Below, piece after piece: positions 9,501-16,968 of a stretch of DNA of 64,000 nucleotides; the stretch's first letter is position 1, and the number at the start of each line of letters is the position of its first letter. The DNA is from GCA-2733415 sp049614485. Its GTDB lineage: Bacteria > Bacteroidota > Bacteroidia > Flavobacteriales > Flavobacteriaceae. Both the position numbers and the translations under genes were made by a program. The notes below the pieces were generated by a model that had not been told where the DNA came from, did no database searches, and saw only the letters and a program-made list of their open reading frames with translations. The stretch is from contig JBMZDR010000009.1 in the NCBI GenBank assembly GCA_049614485.1, forward strand, positions 29,352 to 93,351, read 5' to 3'.

Positions 9501-10260
9501 TAAAATTAAAGCAAGACCTAAAGCAGCTATAATTCGTGAAAAAGGATCTAATTCTGAACGTGAAATGGCAAACGCTATGTATTTAGCTGGTTTTGATGTA
9601 AAAGACGTTCATATGACAGATTTAATATCTGGACGTGAAACTTTAGAAGACATTCAGTTTATTGGTGCTGTTGGAGGATTTTCAAACTCAGATGTTTTAG
9701 GTTCTGCTAAAGGTTGGGCAGGTGCATTTAAATACAACGACAAAGCAAATACAGCATTAAAGAATTTCTTTAAAAGAGACGATACATTATCCGTAGGTAT
9801 CTGTAACGGTGCGCAATTATGGATGGAATTAGACCTAGTGAATCCAGATCATAAAGTGCACGGAAAATTAATCCATAACGATTCTCAAAAACACGAGAGT
9901 AACTTTACATCTGTAACTATTCAAAAGAATAACTCAGTTATGTTAAACACACTAGCAGGAACCAAGTTAGGTGTTTGGATTTCTCATGGTGAAGGAAAAT
10001 TTAACTTACCAGAAGATGAAGCTAATTATGAAATAGCTGCTAAATACGGGTATGATGGTTATCCAGCAAACCCTAATGGTTCAGATTATAACGTTGCAAT
10101 GATGTCTTCAAAAGACGGTCGTCATTTAGTTACTATGCCGCATATTGAACGTTCAATTTTCCAATGGAACTGGGCAAATTATGTTGATGGCAGACAAGAC
10201 GAAGTGTCGCCATGGTTAGAGGCCTTTGTAAATGCTAGAAAATGGCTTGAGAACAAATAA
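6595..10260 (+). CDS. purL: Phosphoribosylformylglycinamidine synthase, large fused form
   Basis: A 1221-residue single-chain FGAM synthase, the fourth step of de novo purine synthesis: FGAR + glutamine + ATP to FGAM. The length fits the large PurL form in which synthetase and glutaminase are fused, as in Proteobacteria. The N-terminal and linker region is followed by the FGAM synthetase core, with SEHCRHKIFNG and KAETHNFPTTVEPFNGAATG (substrate and ATP binding). The C-terminal class I glutaminase has the nucleophile in GICNGAQL (Cys1070) and the His/Glu pair in PHIERS (His1183, Glu1185). All key residues are present. It has its own promoter and terminator and is not grouped with other pur genes here. 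Confidence 0.98.
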   Translation: MIHFFGNTNSTVFAVQTTKELSNEAIDKLTWLFGNQPKINAASLDAFFIGPRAAMISPWSTNAVEITQNMTIDGIIRIEEYKSTSESNTDFDPMLSQKFSELNQDIFTVNVKPEAVLDIDDIAAYNQQEGLALSEEEVEYLEGMSVKIGRKLTDSEVFGFSQVNSEHCRHKIFNGTFVIDGEEMPSSLFKLIKKTSAESPQGIVSAYKDNVAFIEGPKVTQFAPKSADKPDFYEEKEFNSVISLKAETHNFPTTVEPFNGAATGAGGEIRDRLAGGKGSLPLAGTAVYMTSYSRLEENRPWEQAMDERKWLYQTPMDILIKASNGASDFGNKFGQPLITGSVLTFEHDEDARKLGFDKVIMQAGGIGYGKAEQALKDTPEDGDKIVILGGENYRIGMGGAAVSSADTGGNSEGIELNAIQRSNPEMQKRAANAVRGMVESDINPIVSIHDHGAGGHLNCLSELVEDTGGKIDLDKLPVGDPTLSAKEIIGNESQERMGLVIGKKDVDTLQRIAERERSPMYEVGDVTNDDRFTFESNTTGEKPMDLELSDMFGSSPKTIMTDKTIVRNYNELTYDIKNINTYLEQVLQLEAVACKDWLTNKVDRCVGGRVAKQQCVGPLQLPLNNVGVMALDYKSTEGVATSIGHAPISALIDPVAGSRNAIAESLSNIIWAPLKDGLSSVSLSANWMWPCKNEGEDARLYNAVKGVSDFAIELGINVPTGKDSLSMKQKYPNEDVISPGTVVISAGANCNDITKIVEPVFKTEKGNIYYINLSQDRYKLGGSSFAQIVNKIGNETSTIKDAAKFKTAFNTIQDLIKADKIVAGHDVASGGLITTLLELCFSDNNIGANLDLTQLKETDSIKVLFAENNGIVLQSADNSIEKVLADNNVEFFNIGEVTASNEVNIINGSDAFNFNVAELRDTWFKTSALLDAKQCANNKGEERFINYKYQALDYTFPTHFTGIITDTVGKIKARPKAAIIREKGSNSEREMANAMYLAGFDVKDVHMTDLISGRETLEDIQFIGAVGGFSNSDVLGSAKGWAGAFKYNDKANTALKNFFKRDDTLSVGICNGAQLWMELDLVNPDHKVHGKLIHNDSQKHESNFTSVTIQKNNSVMLNTLAGTKLGVWISHGEGKFNLPEDEANYEIAAKYGYDGYPANPNGSDYNVAMMSSKDGRHLVTMPHIERSIFQWNWANYVDGRQDEVSPWLEAFVNARKWLENK

Positions 10261-10281
10261 TCATTAAAATATTATTTTTTT

Positions 10282-10320
10282 AGACCTCTCACTTTTTTTT
10301 TAAAGTTGAGAGGTCTTCTT
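10282..10320 (+). terminator. purL terminator
   Basis: AGACCTCTCA pairs with TGAGAGGTCT, closing a loop that contains a T9 tract; a T-rich tail follows the right arm. Confidence 0.85.
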
Positions 10321-10347
10321 ATTTTTACAGCATTCTAAAAACAAAAC

Positions 10348-10839
10348 ATGATATCTTTTCAACACATCAACAATCAGTTTCAACACGTTTTTCAATTAGC
10401 TTCTGAAATTTGGAACGACAACTACAAAGGTATTATAAGTCAAAACCAAATTGACTACATGCTTAATATGATGTACAATCCCGAGAGATTGCAACAGGAT
10501 TTAGAAGAAGGCTATCAATGGGAGTTTATTTCTTACAATAACGAAATTGTAGGCTATCTAGCTTATACTATTAAAAATGACAACCGTGTTTTTTTAAGTA
10601 AAATATATTTAAAAACTACAGCCCAAGGCTTGGGGATTGGAAAAACAGCCTTAGAGCATGTGAAAAATTATGCCAAAACTAACAACACAAGTGCAGTATA
10701 TTTAACTGTCAATAAAAGAAATATAAAAGGCATGAGAGCATACCAAAACACTGGGTTCACTATTATAGATGAAGAGATTACAAATATAGGTCAGGGCTAT
10801 GTTATGGATGATTATGTTTTTGAATATAAAATCACGTAA
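10348..10839 (+). CDS. GNAT-family N-acetyltransferase
   Basis: A 163-residue single-domain GCN5-related acetyltransferase. The central beta-strand VFLSKIYLKTTAQGLGIGKTALEHV contains the acetyl-CoA pyrophosphate-binding loop (Q/RxxGxG/A, here QGLGIG, about residues 92-97). The C-terminal YLTVNKRNIKGMRAYQNTGF is the usual motif B region. The substrate is unknown; such proteins acetylate amines on small molecules, peptides or proteins. It sits alone between purL and the acyl-CoA synthetase gene, with no operon partner to suggest a role. Confidence 0.88.
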   Translation: MISFQHINNQFQHVFQLASEIWNDNYKGIISQNQIDYMLNMMYNPERLQQDLEEGYQWEFISYNNEIVGYLAYTIKNDNRVFLSKIYLKTTAQGLGIGKTALEHVKNYAKTNNTSAVYLTVNKRNIKGMRAYQNTGFTIIDEEITNIGQGYVMDDYVFEYKIT

Positions 10840-10940
10840 TTAACCCAGTTATCTATAAATTGTTTTTTTTCTAGGTTTTTTGTTAAAAATATCATCAAAT
10901 TTTCTATTTTGCAGAATACTACCAAAACTAAAAACCATTT

Positions 10941-12719
10941 ATGAACACTATTACTCGTCTTTTCGACTTTCCCTATTTCCAATTAGAAAAATTCAACCTT
11001 GACAAAGCTTTAATTAGCAAAAAAAACGGCGAATGGATTGCAACTTCTACACAAGAATATTTAAATAAAGCAAATGCAATCAGCCGTGGGTTATTGCGCT
11101 TAGGGGTAAAAGCAAATGATAAAGTTGCTATTATTTCAATGACGAATAGAACAGAATGGAATATTTGCGATATCGGAATTTTACAAACTGGTGCGCAAGA
11201 TGTGCCAATCTACCCTACTATCAGTCAGGAAGATTATGAATATGTATTAAATCATAGTGAGGCATCATATTGTTTTGTATCATGTAAAGAAGTTTTAGAA
11301 AAAATAAATGCAATTAAACAAAATGTTCCTTCTTTAAAAGAAGTGTATTGTTTTGATGAGATTGATGGCTGTAAAAATTGGTCAACTGTTTTAGAGTTAG
11401 GCGCCGATGAAAGCAATCAAAATGACGTAGAAGACAGAAAAAACGCCGTAACTACAGATGATTTAGCTACATTAATTTACACCTCAGGGACTACAGGAAG
11501 ACCAAAAGGGGTTATGCTAACTCACAAAAACATTGTAAGTAATGCATTAAACAGCGCCGCAAGATTACCAATTGATTTAGGACGCTCTAAATCATTAAGC
11601 TTTCTACCAGTTTGTCATATATATGAGCGCATGCTATTGTACATGTACCAATATAGCGGTACTAGTATTTATTTTGCTGAATCTCTAGAAACAATTAGTG
11701 ATAATTTAAAAGAGATTAAACCTGATGTCATGAGTGCCGTGCCACGTTTATTAGAAAAAGTATACGATAAAATCTATGCTAAAGGCACCGAGTTAACAGG
11801 CATCAAAAAGAAGTTATTCTTTTGGGCTGTAGAAACTGGGCTAGAATATGAACCTTATGGGCAAAATGGCGCTTGGTATGAGTTTAAATTAAAAATTGCC
11901 CGTAAACTAATTTTTAGCAAATGGCAAGAAGCCTTAGGAGGAAATTTAAAAGCAATTGCTTCTGGTAGTGCTGCATTACAACCAAGATTAGCAAGAGTGT
12001 TTAATGCCGCAGGAATACCAGTTATGGAAGGATATGGCTTAACAGAAACATCCCCTGTTATATCTGTAAATGACATGCGTGAAAACGGATTTAGGATTGG
12101 TACTGTTGGAAAATTATTAGCTGACACTGAAGTTAAGCTTGCTGATGACGGGGAAATTCTTGTAAAAGGACCTCAAGTAATGAAAGGGTATTATAAAGAT
12201 TCTGAAAAAACAGCCGAAGTACTAAAAAACGGATACTTTCATACTGGTGATATTGGCGAGATAGACGCCGATGGTTTCTTAAAAATAACAGATCGAAAAA
12301 AAGAAATGTTCAAAACTTCTGGAGGTAAATACGTTGCTCCTCAAGTTTTAGAAAATCAATTTAAGCAATCCCGATTCATTGAACAAATTATGGTTATTGG
12401 TGATGGCGAAAAAATGCCTGCCGCTTTAATTCAGCCAAATTTTGAATTTATTCTTGAATGGGCAAAAATGCACAAAATAGAGCTTGGCAACACCCCTGAA
12501 ATACAAATTACTAACCCAGAATTGATTGACCGTATACAGAAAGAAATCAATCTTTACAATGCTAAATTTGGTAAATGGGAACAAGTAAAACGTTTTGAAT
12601 TAACTCCAGATGTTTGGAGTATTGAAGCAGGACACCTTACCCCTACTATGAAAATGAAGCGAAAAATTATAAAAGCTAACTATCTTACGTTATACAATAA
12701 AATATACGAGAAGAAGTAA
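10941..12719 (+). CDS. Long-chain acyl-CoA synthetase (AMP-forming)
   Basis: A 592-residue adenylate-forming ligase that activates fatty acids to acyl-CoA, feeding the beta-oxidation operon just downstream. The signature YTSGTTGRPKGVMLTH (about residues 179-194) binds ATP. GYGLTETSPVI is the adenine-binding A5 motif, HTGDIGEIDADGFLKITDRK the A7-A8 hinge, and a C-terminal catalytic Lys lies in the TPTMKMKRKII region. The length matches FadD15-like bacterial enzymes that resemble eukaryotic long-chain synthetases. A long hairpin terminator separates it from the MarR/fad operon, so it is a separate transcript with a related function. Chain-length preference is not readable from the sequence. Confidence 0.93.
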   Translation: MNTITRLFDFPYFQLEKFNLDKALISKKNGEWIATSTQEYLNKANAISRGLLRLGVKANDKVAIISMTNRTEWNICDIGILQTGAQDVPIYPTISQEDYEYVLNHSEASYCFVSCKEVLEKINAIKQNVPSLKEVYCFDEIDGCKNWSTVLELGADESNQNDVEDRKNAVTTDDLATLIYTSGTTGRPKGVMLTHKNIVSNALNSAARLPIDLGRSKSLSFLPVCHIYERMLLYMYQYSGTSIYFAESLETISDNLKEIKPDVMSAVPRLLEKVYDKIYAKGTELTGIKKKLFFWAVETGLEYEPYGQNGAWYEFKLKIARKLIFSKWQEALGGNLKAIASGSAALQPRLARVFNAAGIPVMEGYGLTETSPVISVNDMRENGFRIGTVGKLLADTEVKLADDGEILVKGPQVMKGYYKDSEKTAEVLKNGYFHTGDIGEIDADGFLKITDRKKEMFKTSGGKYVAPQVLENQFKQSRFIEQIMVIGDGEKMPAALIQPNFEFILEWAKMHKIELGNTPEIQITNPELIDRIQKEINLYNAKFGKWEQVKRFELTPDVWSIEAGHLTPTMKMKRKIIKANYLTLYNKIYEKK

Positions 12720-12730
12720 CACCTTCTATA

Positions 12731-12785
12731 AACTGTATTAAATTAAAAAAGCTCCTAGATGGAGCTTTTTTAATTTAATACAGTT
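12731..12785 (+). terminator. Terminator with perfect 25-bp stem
   Basis: A 25-base left arm (12731-12755) is exactly complementary to the right arm (12761-12785), with a 5-base loop TAGAT. The core is AAAAAAGCTCC/GGAGCTTTTTT. It ends the acyl-CoA synthetase transcript and can work in both directions. The right arm runs into the promoter region of the MarR gene. Confidence 0.9.
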
Positions 12786-12820
12786 TTGCTATGCGCGCAT
12801 AATATTTTTTATTATATTTG
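12786..12820 (+). promoter_or_regulatory. Promoter of the marR-fad operon
   Basis: TTTTG at 12784-12788 is a possible -33 element. TATATTTG at 12813-12820 is an exact TAnnTTTG -7 box, 40 bases before the MarR start. The spacer of 24 bases is slightly longer than typical. A 12-bp palindrome lies between the two elements. Confidence 0.6.
12790..12801. promoter_or_regulatory. Candidate MarR operator, palindrome TATGCGCGCATA
   Basis: A perfect 12-bp palindrome with a GCGCGC core that is conspicuous in this AT-rich intergenic DNA. It sits between the presumed -33 and -7 elements, where a bound repressor would block RNA polymerase. The first gene downstream encodes a MarR-type regulator, a family that binds short palindromes as a dimer and often represses its own operon. 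Function is inferred from position. Confidence 0.5.
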
Positions 12821-12860
12821 GGATACTTATAGTACAGCTCTATAAATATAAGCAAAAAAA

Positions 12861-13298
12861 ATGACAGATAACACAATTGATCATTCGTTAAGAGCTACAT
12901 GGCAAGGTGTAGCAAAATTATATAATGAAGAAGCATTAAAATATGGTGCAACAATGGCTGTAGCCTTTGCATTGCTAAATATTGATAAAGAAGGGACACC
13001 ATCAACCGCATTAGGACCGAGAATGGGAATAGAACCCACTAGTCTTTCACGTACTTTAAAAGGTATGGAAGAAAAAGGATTAATTGTTCGTAAAAAAAAC
13101 CCAAAAGACGGAAGAAGTGTGCTGGTATTTTTAACCAAATACGGTGTAGAAATGCGAAACATTTCAAAAGAAAAAGTACTTGTTTTTAATAATGCGATAT
13201 ATGAAAATATTGAAGCTGAAAAAATAAAACACTTTCATGAAGTGACTGATAAAATATTAGAATTAATACAACAACGAAATATATTTACTAAAAAATAA
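12861..13298 (+). CDS. MarR-family transcriptional regulator of fatty-acid degradation
   Basis: A 145-residue winged-helix regulator. The DNA-binding part (about residues 45-100) includes LGPRMGIEPTSLSRTLKGMEEKGLIVRKKNPKDGRSVLVFLT: the recognition helix followed by the D-G-R wing typical of MarR proteins. N- and C-terminal helices would form the dimer. It is the first gene of an operon with the beta-oxidation enzymes, 9 bases before fadN, so it most likely senses a fatty acyl-CoA or fatty acid and represses the operon. The ligand is inferred from neighbours, not from the protein. Confidence 0.9.
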   Translation: MTDNTIDHSLRATWQGVAKLYNEEALKYGATMAVAFALLNIDKEGTPSTALGPRMGIEPTSLSRTLKGMEEKGLIVRKKNPKDGRSVLVFLTKYGVEMRNISKEKVLVFNNAIYENIEAEKIKHFHEVTDKILELIQQRNIFTKK

Positions 13299-13307
13299 GG
13301 AATCAAA

Positions 13308-15710
13308 ATGCAAAGACTCATTAAAAAAGTTGCGGTAATTGGTTCTGGAATAATGGGAAGCGGAATCGCTTGTCATTTTGCCAATATTGGTGTTGAAGTT
13401 TTGTTACTTGACATCGTTCCAAGAGAATTGAATGATAAAGAAAAAGCTAAAGGATTAACCCTTGAGGACACTGTAGTTCGCAACAGAATGGTTAATGACT
13501 CATTGAAAGCTGCTTTAAAATCAAAACCCTCTCCTATTTACCATCAAAAATTCGCTAACAGAATTACAACTGGTAACCTAGAAGATGATATTGCACAAAT
13601 TGCAAATGTAGATTGGATTATTGAAGTAGTTGTTGAGCGTTTAGACATCAAAAAAATGGTGTTTGAAAATATTGAAAAACACAGAACACCTGGTACACTT
13701 ATCACCTCTAATACCTCTGGTATTCCTATTAAATTTATGAGTGAAGGGCGTTCTGAAGATTTCCAGAAACATTTCTGCGGAACCCATTTCTTTAACCCAG
13801 CACGTTACTTAAAATTATTTGAAATAATTCCTGGACCAAAAACATCTAATGAAGTCTTAGACTTCTTAAATGGGTATGGTGAAAAATTCTTAGGAAAAAC
13901 ATCTGTAGTTGCAAAAGACACACCAGCATTTATTGGTAACAGAGTTGGTATTTTTAGTATCATGAGTTTATTCCATATGGTAAAAGATATGGATCTAACT
14001 ATAGAAGAAGTTGATAAATTAAGTGGACCCGTAATTGGTCGCCCAAAATCAGCTACCTTCAGAACTGTTGATGTGGTTGGGCTAGATACTTTAGTACATG
14101 TTGCTAACGGAATCTATGACAACTGTCCGAATGACGAAAAGCATGACTTGTTTAAACTACCAGAATTCATCAGTACAATGATGGAAAACAGATGGTTAGG
14201 AAGTAAAACAAAACAAGGGTTCTACAAAAAAACAATGACTGATGGTAAAAAAGAAATTTTATCATTAGACTTAAATACTTTAGAATACAGAACTAAAAAA
14301 CGTGCTAAGTTCACAACTTTAGAACTGACAAAAAACATTGATAATGTTATTGATCGTTTTAAAGTATTAGTTGCTGGAAAAGATAAAGCTGGAGAGTTTT
14401 ACAGAAAAAGTTTTGCTGCCTTATTCGCCTATGTGTCAAACAGAATACCAGAAATAGCTGACGATTTATATAAAATTGACGACGCTATGAAAGCTGGTTT
14501 CGGTTGGGAACACGGGCCTTTCCAAATTTGGGATGCTATCGGAGTTGAAAAAGGAATTGAAATCATGAAAGCTGAAGGTCTTGAACCAGCTGCTTGGGTT
14601 TCTGACATGTTAGCCTCTGGTAATACTTCTTTTTATACTGTAAAAGAAGGTGCAACTAATTACTATAGTATTTCAGCAAAAGCACAAACAAAAGTACCTG
14701 GCCAAGATTCATTTATTATTTTAGATAACATCAGGAAAACATCTGAAGTATATAAAAACTCAGGTGTAATTATTGAAGACATTGGTGATGGAATTTTAAA
14801 TGTAGAGTTCCAATCAAAAATGAATTCTATTGGAGGTGATGTGCTTTCAGGAATTAATAAAGCTATTGATTTAGCTGAACAAAATTACCAAGGACTAGTT
14901 ATTGGTAACCAAGGCGCAAACTTCTCAGTTGGTGCAAATATCGGTATGATTTTCATGCTTGCTGTTGAGCAAGAATACGATGAAATGAATATGGCCATCA
15001 AATATTTCCAAGACACTACAATGCGTTTACGTTATTCAGGAATCCCAACTGTTGTTGCACCACATGGTATGACATTAGGTGGTGGTTGTGAATTAGCATT
15101 ACACGCCGATAAAGTCGTAGCAGCAGCAGAAACATATATCGGATTAGTAGAATTTGGTGTAGGAGTTATCCCAGGTGGAGGTGGTTCTAAAGAGATGGCA
15201 TTAAGAGCATCTGATTTATTCAAAAAAGGAGATGTTGAATTGAATGTGTTACAAGAACACTTCTTAACTGTTGGTATGGCAAAAGTAGCTACTTCTGCTT
15301 ATGAAGCTTATGACCTAGGCTTATTACAACAAGGTAAAGATGTTGTAGTTGTAAACAGAGACCGTCAAATTGCAACAGCTAAAGCTCACGCTAAATTAAT
15401 GGCAGAGTCTGGATACAGTCAACCTGCAAAGCGTAAAGATGTAAAAGTATTAGGAAAACAAGCTTTAGGAATGTTCTTAGTTGGAACAGACTCTATGGAA
15501 GCGAGTAATTACATTTCTGAACACGATAAAAAAATCGCCAACAAATTAGCTTACGTTATGGCTGGTGGTGATTTATCTGAACCAACAAATGTATCAGAGC
15601 AATACCTATTAGATTTAGAACGTGAAGCATTTATGTCATTAACTACAGAACGTAAAAGTTTAGAACGTTTAGAACACATGTTAAAGAAAGGGAGACCATT
15701 ACGTAACTAA
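13308..15710 (+). CDS. fadN: 3-hydroxyacyl-CoA dehydrogenase / enoyl-CoA hydratase, FadN-type fusion
   Basis: An 800-residue bifunctional beta-oxidation enzyme. The NAD-binding dehydrogenase comes first (Rossmann motif VIGSGIMGSGIA, residues 10-21), with the 3HCDH helical domain and FVGNR-like motif FIGNRVG following. The crotonase-fold hydratase is at the C-terminus, with HGMTLGGGCELALHADKV near residue 590 and EFGVGVIPGGGG near 614; the two catalytic Glu positions are kept. This order is the reverse of E. coli FadB (hydratase first) and matches Bacillus FadN. The next genes are thiolase and acyl-CoA dehydrogenase, reproducing the fadN-fadA-fadE order. It converts enoyl-CoA to 3-ketoacyl-CoA in the cytoplasm. 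Confidence 0.93.
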   Translation: MQRLIKKVAVIGSGIMGSGIACHFANIGVEVLLLDIVPRELNDKEKAKGLTLEDTVVRNRMVNDSLKAALKSKPSPIYHQKFANRITTGNLEDDIAQIANVDWIIEVVVERLDIKKMVFENIEKHRTPGTLITSNTSGIPIKFMSEGRSEDFQKHFCGTHFFNPARYLKLFEIIPGPKTSNEVLDFLNGYGEKFLGKTSVVAKDTPAFIGNRVGIFSIMSLFHMVKDMDLTIEEVDKLSGPVIGRPKSATFRTVDVVGLDTLVHVANGIYDNCPNDEKHDLFKLPEFISTMMENRWLGSKTKQGFYKKTMTDGKKEILSLDLNTLEYRTKKRAKFTTLELTKNIDNVIDRFKVLVAGKDKAGEFYRKSFAALFAYVSNRIPEIADDLYKIDDAMKAGFGWEHGPFQIWDAIGVEKGIEIMKAEGLEPAAWVSDMLASGNTSFYTVKEGATNYYSISAKAQTKVPGQDSFIILDNIRKTSEVYKNSGVIIEDIGDGILNVEFQSKMNSIGGDVLSGINKAIDLAEQNYQGLVIGNQGANFSVGANIGMIFMLAVEQEYDEMNMAIKYFQDTTMRLRYSGIPTVVAPHGMTLGGGCELALHADKVVAAAETYIGLVEFGVGVIPGGGGSKEMALRASDLFKKGDVELNVLQEHFLTVGMAKVATSAYEAYDLGLLQQGKDVVVVNRDRQIATAKAHAKLMAESGYSQPAKRKDVKVLGKQALGMFLVGTDSMEASNYISEHDKKIANKLAYVMAGGDLSEPTNVSEQYLLDLEREAFMSLTTERKSLERLEHMLKKGRPLRN

Positions 15711-15755
15711 TACCACGTAGAGGAATTTAAATCGATAACACTAAAGCTTAAGAAA

Positions 15756-16946
15756 ATGAAAACAGCATATATAGTAAAAGCATACAGAACCGCAGTTGGT
15801 AAAGCACCTAAAGGCGTGTTCCGTTTTAAAAGAACAGATGAATTGGCAGCTGAAACCATCAAATACATGATGAAAGAATTGCCAAATTTAGACCCAAAGC
15901 GTATTGACGATGTTATTGTTGGTAACGCGATGCCAGAAGGTTCTCAAGGATTAAATATGGCGCGTTTAATCTCTTTAATGGGATTAGATATTGTTGATGT
16001 TCCTGGAGTAACTGTAAACCGTTTTTGCTCTTCAGGAGTAGAAACTATAGGAATGGCAACAGCAAAAATTCAAGCAGGTATGGCAGATTGCATTATAGCA
16101 GGTGGTGCCGAAAGCATGAGTTCTGTGCCAATGACAGGATTCAAACCAGAATTGAATTATGATGTTATAAACGCAGGTCATGAAGATTATTACTGGGGAA
16201 TGGGTAATACTGCTGAAGCAGTTGCACAACAGTTTAACGTATCTCGAGAAGATCAAGATGAGTTTGCATACCATTCTCATATGAAAGCTTTAAAAGCACA
16301 AGCTGAAAACCGCTTTCAAGACCAAATTGTTCCTATTGATGTAGAACAAACCTATATTGATGCTAACGGAAAGAAAGCAACAAAAAAATACACCGTAACC
16401 AAAGACGAAGGACCACGTGCTGGAACAAGCAAAGAAGCTTTAGCAAAACTAAGAGCTGTGTTTGCTCAAGGCGGAAGTGTCACTGCAGGAAACTCATCAC
16501 AAATGAGTGATGGTGCTGCTTTTGTAATGGTCATGAGTGAAGACATGGTTAAAGAATTAAATCTAGAACCAGTGGCGCGTATGGTCAACTATGCTGCGGC
16601 AGGTGTTGAACCACGTATCATGGGAATTGGACCAGTAGCTGCTATCCCAAAAGTATTAAAGCAAGCAGGCTTAAAACAAGATGACATTGGGTTAATTGAA
16701 TTGAATGAAGCCTTTGCTTCTCAATCATTAGCCGTAATGAGAGAATTAAACATCAACCAAGATATCGTAAACGTAAATGGTGGAGCAATTGCATTAGGAC
16801 ACCCTTTAGGATGTACTGGAGCAAAACTATCTGTACAATTGTTTGATGAAATGCGTAAGCGTGACATGCAAGGAAAATACGGTATGGTAACAATGTGTGT
16901 AGGTACTGGACAAGGTGCTGCAGGAGTATTTGAATTTTTAAAGTAA
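15756..16946 (+). CDS. fadA: Acetyl-CoA acyltransferase (3-ketoacyl-CoA thiolase)
   Basis: A 396-residue thiolase that cleaves 3-ketoacyl-CoA with CoA to acetyl-CoA and a shortened acyl-CoA. The nucleophile Cys91 is in NRFCSSGVE, His349 in ALGHPLGCTGA and the proton-donor Cys381 in MCVGTGQGA; the catalytic set is complete. It lies 45 bases after fadN and 22 bases before the acyl-CoA dehydrogenase gene in the same operon, so a degradative (rather than biosynthetic acetoacetyl-CoA) role is favoured. Confidence 0.95.
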   Translation: MKTAYIVKAYRTAVGKAPKGVFRFKRTDELAAETIKYMMKELPNLDPKRIDDVIVGNAMPEGSQGLNMARLISLMGLDIVDVPGVTVNRFCSSGVETIGMATAKIQAGMADCIIAGGAESMSSVPMTGFKPELNYDVINAGHEDYYWGMGNTAEAVAQQFNVSREDQDEFAYHSHMKALKAQAENRFQDQIVPIDVEQTYIDANGKKATKKYTVTKDEGPRAGTSKEALAKLRAVFAQGGSVTAGNSSQMSDGAAFVMVMSEDMVKELNLEPVARMVNYAAAGVEPRIMGIGPVAAIPKVLKQAGLKQDDIGLIELNEAFASQSLAVMRELNINQDIVNVNGGAIALGHPLGCTGAKLSVQLFDEMRKRDMQGKYGMVTMCVGTGQGAAGVFEFLK

Positions 16947-16968
16947 TCAATCAAAAGAAAAAACAATC

